Assembly (NCBI GenBank): GCA_029261655.1
Contig: JAJDAY010000006.1
Span: 1-61,273 of the forward strand
Source: Nitrospinaceae bacterium
Lineage (GTDB): Bacteria > Nitrospinota > Nitrospinia > Nitrospinales > VA-1
Length of the DNA: 61,273 nt
Direction: 5' to 3'
Shown: positions 43,526 to 50,613 of the stretch, piece by piece
How the letters are laid out: each line of letters opens with the position of its first letter
Numbering within the stretch: position 1 is the first letter of the stretch
Position numbers and translations under genes: made by a program
The notes under the pieces: generated by a model
The model's input: only the letters and a program-made list of their open reading frames with translations
What the model was told of the DNA's origin: nothing
The model's database searches: none

Positions 43526-44335
43526 ATGAATCCATTTTATTTTGGGAATCCTGAAAAACCTTTGTTTGGGGTCTACCACCCCCCGAAAATTCAGCAAAAT
43601 TTGAATGGAAATAAAGGGGTATTGCTTTGTTACCCCCAGGCGAGGGAATATGAAATGACCCACTGGGCCATGCGAAGACTTGCCGACATGCTGTCTAAGG
43701 CGGGCGTCCATGTTTTGCGTTTCGACTATTCGGGAACCGGAGACTCTGCGGGAAACTACAGTTCGGGAAGTTTGACGCAATGGAAAGCCGATATTCGAAT
43801 CGCGATGAATGAGCTGAAAGATACGGCGTGGGTTAAAAAGGTCTCCCTGGTAGGGCTTCGGCTGGGAGCAACTCTTGCGGCTTTGGTCGCCGAGGAGACC
43901 GAGGTTGAAAACCTGGTTCTGTGGGACCCCGTGGTCAATGGGAAGGATTACATGAAAGAACTTAGAAACATCCAGAAGGACCTGAGTCTTTCCCCTTATT
44001 ATTTACCCAAGTTCGCCTCGAATGGTTTAAATGGAAACGGTCCAGGTCAGTTACTGGGTTATCCTTCATCGCACGAGTTGGATTCTTCGATTGAAGAGAT
44101 TGATTTGATCAAAACATTTCAATTCAAAGCGAAAAAATCTTTCCTGGTAATTTCCGGGGAAACTATCGGATATTGCAGGTTGCGCGACCATTTGGCGCAG
44201 AAAGATATTCCGTTTGAGTGCCGTCTCGCACCGGATACGGGAAATTGGGACGTTGCGGTGGAGAGTCTTGGCATAGTTTTTGCGGAAAATATTTTAAAAG
44301 CAATCACAGAAACAGTTACAGGAATAAAATCATGA
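43526..44335 (+). CDS. Alpha/beta-hydrolase fold protein, first of a pair
   Basis: A 269-aa cytoplasmic protein with an alpha/beta-hydrolase core: LCYPQAREYEMTHWAMRRLA, RFDYSGTGDSAG, and the nucleophile elbow VGLRLGATLA, where the expected Ser is an Arg. The YSGTGDS strand and GLRxGA elbow resemble the 'hydrolase 2' proteins found with exosortase A systems. It follows the NRPS-type gene by 69 nt and its stop overlaps the next start (ATGA). It may release, edit or carry the synthase product, possibly without classic esterase chemistry. Confidence 0.8.
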   Translation: MNPFYFGNPEKPLFGVYHPPKIQQNLNGNKGVLLCYPQAREYEMTHWAMRRLADMLSKAGVHVLRFDYSGTGDSAGNYSSGSLTQWKADIRIAMNELKDTAWVKKVSLVGLRLGATLAALVAEETEVENLVLWDPVVNGKDYMKELRNIQKDLSLSPYYLPKFASNGLNGNGPGQLLGYPSSHELDSSIEEIDLIKTFQFKAKKSFLVISGETIGYCRLRDHLAQKDIPFECRLAPDTGNWDVAVESLGIVFAENILKAITETVTGIKS

Positions 44336-45240
44336 AGGAAAGTGTTCAAACCTTTGGTCCTCAGAAAGGTACGGTGGGTATCCTTTCCGAACCCCATCCG
44401 GAGACGCAGGGACCAAATCAGCCAGCAATAATTTTATTGAATGCCGGTCTTGTTCACCGTACCGGACCTTTTCGAATGTATGTAGACCTGGCAAGAAGTC
44501 TGACCACAAAAGGGTTCACCGTCTTCCGGATCGATTTGTCCGGGCTGGGTGACAGTTTGGTCCGCAAAGACAATCGGTCCGATGAAGAGCGGGCCATCGT
44601 CGATGTCCAGGAGGCCATGGACCTTTTGACCGAGAAAAAAAATATTCGGGAATTTGTTTTGTTAGGACTCTGCGAAGGAGCGGACAGGGCACATCCTTTA
44701 GGGGTCATGGATTCAAGAGTCAAAGGAATCGTGTACCTGGACGGGTATGGTTACAAAACTCCCGGTTTTTACATCTACTATCCCTGGGATGTTGTTCTGC
44801 ATTTTACCCAGCGTCTGATGTTGTTGGAAAAATGGAAAAATTTAGTTAGAAGATGTTTTCCGTGGTTTTTCCAGAATAAAATTCAAGAAAATACGGAAAA
44901 TCCATCAGCGCCCTATGTGCGGGAAACTCCAGAAAAAAAACAATTCGAGTCGGATTTAAAATCAATGCTCGACAGAGACGCCAGACTCTTGTTTGTTTAT
45001 ACGGATGGCAATGGATATTACAATCATAAAGGGCAGTTCCGGGAAGCGTTTAAATCATTGTGCTCCACCAACAAATTGCAAGTTAGGTTTTTTAAGAAAA
45101 CCGACCACCTCTTTACTAATTTGATCCATAGAGATGAGTTGTTCCTTTCCATTGGTGATTGGATGCAGGATCATTTTCAGACAACGGGAAATAAAACTGA
45201 AGGATCGGGGGAAAAGTTGGTTGAGGTAAATGGTTCCTGA
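44332..45240 (+). CDS. Alpha/beta-hydrolase fold protein, second of a pair
   Basis: A 302-aa protein whose ATG overlaps the previous stop. The core has ILLNAGLVHRTGPFRMYVDLAR, FRIDLSGLGDS and the elbow LLGLCEGADRAH, where Cys occupies the nucleophile position. This resembles 'hydrolase 1' proteins of exosortase A-associated pairs (elbow GLCxxA). The C-terminal third contains KKTDHLF with a candidate catalytic His. The coupled pair behind a carrier-protein-containing synthase suggests that they act on its thioester product. Confidence 0.82.
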   Translation: MKESVQTFGPQKGTVGILSEPHPETQGPNQPAIILLNAGLVHRTGPFRMYVDLARSLTTKGFTVFRIDLSGLGDSLVRKDNRSDEERAIVDVQEAMDLLTEKKNIREFVLLGLCEGADRAHPLGVMDSRVKGIVYLDGYGYKTPGFYIYYPWDVVLHFTQRLMLLEKWKNLVRRCFPWFFQNKIQENTENPSAPYVRETPEKKQFESDLKSMLDRDARLLFVYTDGNGYYNHKGQFREAFKSLCSTNKLQVRFFKKTDHLFTNLIHRDELFLSIGDWMQDHFQTTGNKTEGSGEKLVEVNGS

Positions 45241-45287
45241 CGGAACGTTTTCTTTACACGACTGTTTTTTTGAAATCAGCCAAGTCT

Positions 45288-45959
45288 TCACTCCGGTAAT
45301 AAGATTTCACCGGAAGTGATGTTCACTCCGGTGAAGACGTAACCCCTGTTCGAGGCAAAACGACCGTTGAGGACTCGTACCCCCGGCAGAGTTGAGGGAG
45401 GGGGGACCCGTAGGGAAACAGTGAAGCTATTGTTTCCAGGGTTGACTCTAACCTCGACATCCTGAAAATCCAGAAAGGTTTGGGACAGAGGAAAATAGCA
45501 TTTAAAAGCGCTCTCCTTAGCGCTAAAAATCAGCTTAGACCATAATTGGCTGTGCGAGCCGGTGCCGGATAGAATCCATTCTTTTTCATTAGGTGTACAG
45601 ACAAGGCCCAAAACGTCGGCGGTCAATGGTTCTAAGGGTTCAACATCAAGCCCGATACTAATGATGGGTCCGCGTCTGGCCATAACCACGCCGCAAAAAC
45701 CTTTACAGTGGGAAATGCTGCCAATGATCCCCGGAGGCCATAGGGGTTCGCGGTTTTCTCCCACAAGAACTGGAAAGTTTTTCATTCCAAATCGGTTCAA
45801 CGCTTTCCGGGCGCAAAGCCTTCCAGCAGTGAACTCCTGTTTGCGGGCCGGGGACGCTTTTTTTATAAAAGCCTCCTCTTCGGGGTACGGGGAGCCGTGC
45901 CACATTTCAGAGCTAGCAACTTGAACCATCACAGGGTGAGAAAATAATTGGTCAATCAT
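45288..45959 (-). CDS. Sfp-type 4'-phosphopantetheinyl transferase
   Basis: A 223-aa enzyme that transfers phosphopantetheine from CoA to the Ser of carrier domains. The family motifs are SISHCKGFCGVVMAR (near residue 80), GLDVEPLEPLTAD (Mg-binding Asp-x-Glu) and LWSKLIFSAKESAFKCYFP. Its size and the WSKLxFSAKESxFK block fit the EntD/Sfp subgroup. It converges with the hydrolase pair (48 nt between stops) and is the obvious activator of the synthase carrier domain at 43.2 kb. Confidence 0.93.
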   Translation of the reverse strand: MIDQLFSHPVMVQVASSEMWHGSPYPEEEAFIKKASPARKQEFTAGRLCARKALNRFGMKNFPVLVGENREPLWPPGIIGSISHCKGFCGVVMARRGPIISIGLDVEPLEPLTADVLGLVCTPNEKEWILSGTGSHSQLWSKLIFSAKESAFKCYFPLSQTFLDFQDVEVRVNPGNNSFTVSLRVPPPSTLPGVRVLNGRFASNRGYVFTGVNITSGEILLPE

Positions 45960-46482
45960 TCTTCACTATTTGCTTCGGCATTTACCAGGACGGGAGGGTT
46001 GCCAAATGATTTGGGGATCAATGGGAATTCGTAATAGACCAACCTCGTTACTATAATCCATAACTTTTTATATTCTGAGTCGTTTCCAAATCCATAAAAA
46101 ACTCACTCTTGTTAATATTTGATGCGGGCGGGGTTGGTCCAGACAGCTTAGGTCCATGCAAGAAGCCTGTCAACAATAAGATGACGACACCAGATTCAAT
46201 CCGGGACATTGCCGTTAAATGGCTGTTTGCATGATCCCAAAGGTTTTTCAAAGGGTTGAAAATATCAAATAATGAGCCTCAGTTAAACACTATTTCTAAT
46301 GTATAGTGCCTCAAAGAAGCGATCCAAAGCGCTCCCTCCGATACCCCGCTTATCGTCAATTTTGACCCTACCCTTTTCCTGCCGAATTCGACTGAAGAGT
46401 ATTTGAATTTGATAAAGCCAAGGTGGCTTGTAGGGTTAATATTGACTACATTGGATTTTCTAAAGCCCTGAAGGAGTATATT
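45960..46482. other. Intergenic region between the PPTase and chalcone-isomerase-like genes
   Basis: Divergent promoters are expected here. No RNA gene or repeat was recognised. Short open frames on the minus strand (46051-46251) lack a Shine-Dalgarno and are probably not genes. Confidence 0.35.
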
Positions 46483-47022
46483 ATGACTTTGTCTTCTTTC
46501 ATTCGAATCCTGACCGTTATCAGTATTTTTGTGGGAGGATTGGCCATCGCTTCAGCAAATACGAGTCCACCCTCCGATATAAAATTAAATGACTTCATCT
46601 GGACTCATCATTCATCGGGAGTTCGTTCCTACAACTTTTTGGACGTGTACCAATGCGCGTTGTACCTCCCCAAAAAGCATAAACCGGTCGCTTCTATCAG
46701 AGATCTCGAACATCCGGTGGCCATACGCATTGAAATTTTGACCTCGATGCTTCCCGATAAAATGCCGCCTGTCTGGCGGGAGACGATCGACTCTGAGGTC
46801 ACCGGCAAAGCCTTTCGGCGATTCAAAAGAGGGTTTGCCAGCCTGGATGAAGGCGACGTTTTATTGTTTGTGTACCTGCCTGGGAAAGCGACGAGTTTAT
46901 TTCTGAACGACAAACATCAGTTCAAAGACCCCGGTCCGGGGTTGATGGAGGCATTGCTAGAGCAATGGATCGGGTCTCATCCGATTTCGGAAGATCTAAA
47001 ACAAGCTCTGCTTAAGAACTGA
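46483..47022 (+). CDS. Chalcone isomerase-like exported protein
   Basis: A 179-aa protein; the ATG at 46483 is chosen because aaggagt lies 6 nt upstream and it begins a signal peptide ending IASANT. The CHI-like domain is visible as VRSYNFLDVYQCALYLP, HPVAIRIEILTSMLPDKM and LDEGDVLLFVYLPGKATSLFLND. Bacterial members are periplasmic and probably bind fatty acids or other hydrophobic ligands rather than flavonoids. Its end overlaps the end of the convergent YihY gene by 11 bp. Confidence 0.83.
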   Translation: MTLSSFIRILTVISIFVGGLAIASANTSPPSDIKLNDFIWTHHSSGVRSYNFLDVYQCALYLPKKHKPVASIRDLEHPVAIRIEILTSMLPDKMPPVWRETIDSEVTGKAFRRFKRGFASLDEGDVLLFVYLPGKATSLFLNDKHQFKDPGPGLMEALLEQWIGSHPISEDLKQALLKN

Positions 47023-47857
47023 GGTTTTCCGTTTCGGCCTGAGCGGCGCAAAGACAAGCGCCGAAAATGAAGATGCACCCGGAAAGATAAATCCAAAGCA
47101 GTAAAGCCATGATCCCGCCGAACGCTCCATAAACTGCATTCAATTTTGCAAAACGCGCCAGATAAACCACAAACAGGCTTTCACTCATCCTGAGAAGAAC
47201 CGTGGCGCAAAAGGCGGAGGCCCACACTTCGGAAAACTTCGTCGGTCGCCTGGGAGCCAGCTTGTAGAACAAACTCAAACTGAGAAACACGACAAGCAAC
47301 GGAATTAAAAAGTTGCCTACGTTGTACAGGGACCGGAATTCTTGCGCCGGCAAAAGCCAGGTCTGAATCATTCGGGCCAGTATGGGGATCGCAATGCCCA
47401 CAAAGACCGCCCCCATCATGATCCCAAGCAGTAACAGGCCTTTCAACGGCAACCGCCACCAATTGTGACCCTCGGTGCCCCAGGCCCGGTTCGTACTGAA
47501 AATGAGCGTTGTGAAAAATTGAATGGCGGCCCAGACAAGCATCACACTTGCCACCACACCCGCCTCTCCCCGTGCATTGACAACGCCGCCAATAGTATCG
47601 AATATAAACTGCTGCATTTCGCCGCTAATCGGAATGTAGCTTTCGACATAGGCGATTATCTCTTGTTCGGCCTGGCTCTTATCGAGAAAAACTGAAGCCA
47701 CCGCGACTAAAATAACGACTAAAGGAAACAAAGCAAAGAACGCGTAAAATGCAAACGCGCCAGCCCGTTGCGCCCCATCTATTTCAATAAATTTTTTGAC
47801 GGCGAGATAAGTGCTCGACCAGATCCGGGGGAAAAACTTTTCAATCTTGTCGGGCAT
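47012..47857 (-). CDS. YihY/BrkB-family membrane protein
   Basis: A 281-aa protein with six hydrophobic segments. The family pattern is present: GAFAFYAFFALFPLVVILVAVAS near residue 33, GAVFVGIAIPILARM, LAPRRPTKFSEVWASAFCATVLLRMSESLF and YGAFGGIMALLLWIYLSGCIFIFGA at the C-terminus. The family was once called RNase BN and then linked to virulence; its biochemical role is unresolved. Confidence 0.92.
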   Translation of the reverse strand: MPDKIEKFFPRIWSSTYLAVKKFIEIDGAQRAGAFAFYAFFALFPLVVILVAVASVFLDKSQAEQEIIAYVESYIPISGEMQQFIFDTIGGVVNARGEAGVVASVMLVWAAIQFFTTLIFSTNRAWGTEGHNWWRLPLKGLLLLGIMMGAVFVGIAIPILARMIQTWLLPAQEFRSLYNVGNFLIPLLVVFLSLSLFYKLAPRRPTKFSEVWASAFCATVLLRMSESLFVVYLARFAKLNAVYGAFGGIMALLLWIYLSGCIFIFGACLCAAQAETENLSS

Positions 47858-47942
47858 AGGGGCCGTTGAATGGGGTTAGATGGGAAATAGGCACGGAGAC
47901 ATGACCTCATAAGTGATAGAAAAATTTTGCCTGCAAAGACCT

Positions 47943-48260
47943 TCAGTTTCCAGCCATTTTGTTGACCTTCTCCTCAGTCTCATCCATCGTCTCATCGATC
48001 TTCTCAATTGTTTTTTCCACACCTTCATTTATCTTTTTTCCGGATTCTTTTACTTTCTCCACCGTTTCACTGATTTTCTCATCCGCTTTCTTTATCGTCT
48101 CATCGATCATTTTACCGGCCTTTGCGCCAGGACCCGCATCCTGAGTCTTGTCCATTTTTTCTCCGGCTTTTTCCTCTGCGCTTTTTCCCTTGCACCCGCT
48201 AACACCGTTCACCAAAAACAATATCGCCAATAGAACCATAACTGATTTTAAATATTTCAT
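47943..48260 (-). CDS. Repetitive helical lipoprotein
   Basis: A 105-aa protein with signal peptide and lipobox VSGC near residue 23. The mature part is Lys/Glu-rich with an 11-residue-like heptad pattern (DETIKKADEKISETVEKVKE, GVEKTIEKIDETMDETEEKV), predicted to be a single long amphipathic helix similar to LEA or apolipoprotein-like repeats. Such small lipoproteins may act as spacers or in envelope stress; no specific function is assigned. Confidence 0.75.
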   Translation of the reverse strand: MKYLKSVMVLLAILFLVNGVSGCKGKSAEEKAGEKMDKTQDAGPGAKAGKMIDETIKKADEKISETVEKVKESGKKINEGVEKTIEKIDETMDETEEKVNKMAGN

Positions 48261-48485
48261 GGCTTCTCCAAAAATGAAATTTTATAAGTCTGACGCCCTA
48301 TAAAATTATACACTCTATTTGGAATTTCTCGCCCGGATGATTTTCTAATCGAGCGGAATGCTTTGAATAACCCCGCCCCGGCAACACAACGGTCTGAGGG
48401 AAGTTAAAGATAAGATGAGGGGATTGAACTCTTCAGGTAGGCGGGGCTTTTCTAAACTGGAACTCCATCAGGCCAAACGATTTTT

Positions 48486-49721
48486 CTAATGCCCATGTTT
48501 TTCCATCCACTCTCTGGCCAGTTTCTGGGCCTGGGCGATCTGGTCTGACGTCAATTGTGCCTCGGTATTGTCTCTCTTGCGAATAGCGCTTTTATGCCCT
48601 TTCACTCCCGCAAGATTGAACCACATATGGGCCTGAACGTAATCAGGCGTGATTCCCAGGCCTTTGGCATACATTTCACCCAGATTATACTGGGCATTGG
48701 TATGGCCCTGTTCTGCAGACAGCCTGTACCAATTGGCCGCTTTCGTGTAGTCCTGAGTCACCCCCTCCCCTATGTCATACATCAGCCCAAGGTTGTATTG
48801 GGCCGGGGGATGCCCCTGATCGGCTGACATCTTGTACCATTTTGCCGCCGTTTTGAAGTCCTGCGCAACGCCGTCTCCTTTACCATACATCAGCCCAAGG
48901 TTGTATTGGGCAATGGCCTCTCCTTGAGCCGCGGACAATTCAAGCCATTTCACAGCCATCTTGTAATCTTGTCGAACGCCCTGCCCGGTGGCATACATCA
49001 CTCCAAGAATTGTTTGCGCCGGAGCATACCCCTTGTCTCCTGCCAGACGATACCACTTGAACGCTTGCCGGTAATCCCGCGCGATTCCCTTGCCTTCGGC
49101 GTACATGGCCCCCAGGTTGTATTGGGCAAGGACATACCCCTGTTCCGCCGACGGGATATACCAACCGGCGGCCTTTTTGTAGTCCCTGGGAACACCCGCC
49201 CCTTTGTCATGCATCAGGCCAAGGTTGTATTGGGCAATGGCTTCCCCTTGATCCGCAGACAGCTTGAGCCACTTCATGGCCTCATTATAATCCTGAATAC
49301 CGCCCTGTCCGGTGGCATACATCACCCCAAGAGTCAATTGCGCCGGAGCATATCCCTGTTCTCCCGCCAGGCGATACCATTTAAACGTTTCTTTATTTTC
49401 CTGTAAAACTCCCTTACCTTCAGCGTACATCGCGCCCAGGTTGAATTGAGCCGGAGCATGCCCCTGCTCCGCCGACAGGCGATACCATTCGACGCTTTTC
49501 TCATAGTCCTGAAGCGCCCCGTCGCCTTTTTCATAGATGACCCCAAGATTGTATTGAGCAATGGCATCTCCTTTTTCTGCCATGGATTGCCATTTCTCAA
49601 GGTCCGCTTTGGAACTTTTATTTCCGGCACTCAATCCATTTTGAGGGTCATGAACGCAACTCGAAAAAAACAGGCACAACAAAAGTAGAATTAATTTCAC
49701 GTGTCTCATTTTAAACATCAC
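48486..49721 (-). CDS. Sel1-repeat lipoprotein with nine repeats
   Basis: A 411-aa protein with lipobox FSSC near residue 22, so probably a periplasmic lipoprotein. It carries nine complete 36-residue Sel1 repeats (A-x-QG-x-x-x-AQYNLG-x-MYxxGxGxxxDYxxAxxWYRLS) and a partial tenth. Repeats 2-4 and 5-7 match each other as a block of three (AEGKG, ATGQG, xKG-G order). The start may be the ATG at 49709. Sel1 proteins are scaffolds, often for envelope signalling or secretion. Confidence 0.93.
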   Translation of the reverse strand: MMFKMRHVKLILLLLCLFFSSCVHDPQNGLSAGNKSSKADLEKWQSMAEKGDAIAQYNLGVIYEKGDGALQDYEKSVEWYRLSAEQGHAPAQFNLGAMYAEGKGVLQENKETFKWYRLAGEQGYAPAQLTLGVMYATGQGGIQDYNEAMKWLKLSADQGEAIAQYNLGLMHDKGAGVPRDYKKAAGWYIPSAEQGYVLAQYNLGAMYAEGKGIARDYRQAFKWYRLAGDKGYAPAQTILGVMYATGQGVRQDYKMAVKWLELSAAQGEAIAQYNLGLMYGKGDGVAQDFKTAAKWYKMSADQGHPPAQYNLGLMYDIGEGVTQDYTKAANWYRLSAEQGHTNAQYNLGEMYAKGLGITPDYVQAHMWFNLAGVKGHKSAIRKRDNTEAQLTSDQIAQAQKLAREWMEKHGH

Positions 49722-50088
49722 TCACACCCGTCATGGATTTGTACAACTCGCAGTAAACGCCAGAACCCTGGTTTCTTTTCGAGATCCGGCATAATTTCAG
49801 AACCGGGAAATAACGATTTTTATGGTGATTAATTATAGTGTCGCTCCGGGAACAGATCAAACCGGCATGCCGATACGGGCAACCTTGCAGGAAGCGACGA
49901 AAGGCCAACGCCTCGGATGCTTTCACAGGATTTTCTTCCGGGAGACGCTGAAAGGTTTACGGGGCAGGTATTGGGCAATAAATCTATTCACAGGACTGTG
50001 ACAGGAGCTTGACCCTAAATTGGCGTAGCTCTCCTATACTTGATTTGCAAGGTTTCAATATTATTGCAAATCAGAGGCTCATCACAAA
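49722..50088. other. Intergenic region with an operator-like inverted repeat
   Basis: Holds the divergent regulatory region for the Sel1 gene (minus) and the basic secreted protein (plus). The inverted repeat at 50041-50073 lies directly before the latter. No RNA gene is visible. Confidence 0.4.
50041..50073. promoter_or_regulatory. Perfect 10-bp inverted repeat upstream of the basic secreted protein gene
   Basis: TGATTTGCAA (50041-50050) and TTGCAAATCA (50064-50073) are exact inverted repeats separated by 13 bp, centred about 30 bp upstream of the ATG at 50089. The spacing of about two helical turns between centres suits a dimeric regulator; as RNA it would be a hairpin in the leader. Confidence 0.5.
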
Positions 50089-50577
50089 ATGAGGCTTTTA
50101 ATGAAAGAACGTAAAAGGTCGATGAAAGCACTTATAGCGAGTTTGGGCGCTTGCGCCTTATTTCTGGCCGGATCAGGGTCTCCGGGAAATGCCAGCGCAT
50201 CCTTCACAAACGCTGTTGGTATAAAAACAGCTCCCCAGGGTTCCCAATGGAAGCAGGAAGCAGAGGCTGATCTGCGAGAGAACGTGGCAAATCTTATGCT
50301 GGCCAATCAAAGAACCTCCAACTTCAGAGACATCAACACAAGGAAAAAAAGATCAAATCATCGATCCAGCTTTCAAACCAATCGCCAAAACAATCCACGG
50401 TTTTTCCAGAGAAACAGACGACCCAGCTTTTCCACACCCAACCTTCGCTCTTATTCAAACAGGGAAAGATTATCCAACCAACGCTCCGCCGTTAGGACAA
50501 ACTCTCTCAACAAGAGGGTCAATAGTTATAAGCGGCCCAGGTCCCGAAATTTTGAGTTCATCACCCCCGGTAAATAA
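50089..50577 (+). CDS. Secreted basic Asn/Arg/Ser-rich protein
   Basis: 162 aa. The ATG at 50089 or 50122 (MKALIASLGA) begins a signal peptide ending near GNASA. The mature part is low-complexity and very basic, rich in Arg, Asn, Ser and Phe, with repeated RS/NR-F elements (SNHRSSFQTNRQNNPRFFQR, quoted in part). No domain is recognised. The composition suggests binding to anionic polymers such as nucleic acid or surface polysaccharide. Confidence 0.6.
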   Translation: MRLLMKERKRSMKALIASLGACALFLAGSGSPGNASASFTNAVGIKTAPQGSQWKQEAEADLRENVANLMLANQRTSNFRDINTRKKRSNHRSSFQTNRQNNPRFFQRNRRPSFSTPNLRSYSNRERLSNQRSAVRTNSLNKRVNSYKRPRSRNFEFITPGK

Positions 50578-50613
50578 CTTCCGGAAGAGTCCGTTCATGG
50601 CAATTGAAAACAC

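Noticed and set aside
46051..46251. 66-codon frame upstream of the PPTase gene
   Set aside because: TTG start with no Shine-Dalgarno and random composition apart from one short hydrophobic stretch.
48486..49721. Regularly spaced repeats considered as a CRISPR array
   Set aside because: The ~108-bp period encodes Sel1 protein repeats in an unbroken frame; there are no unique spacers.
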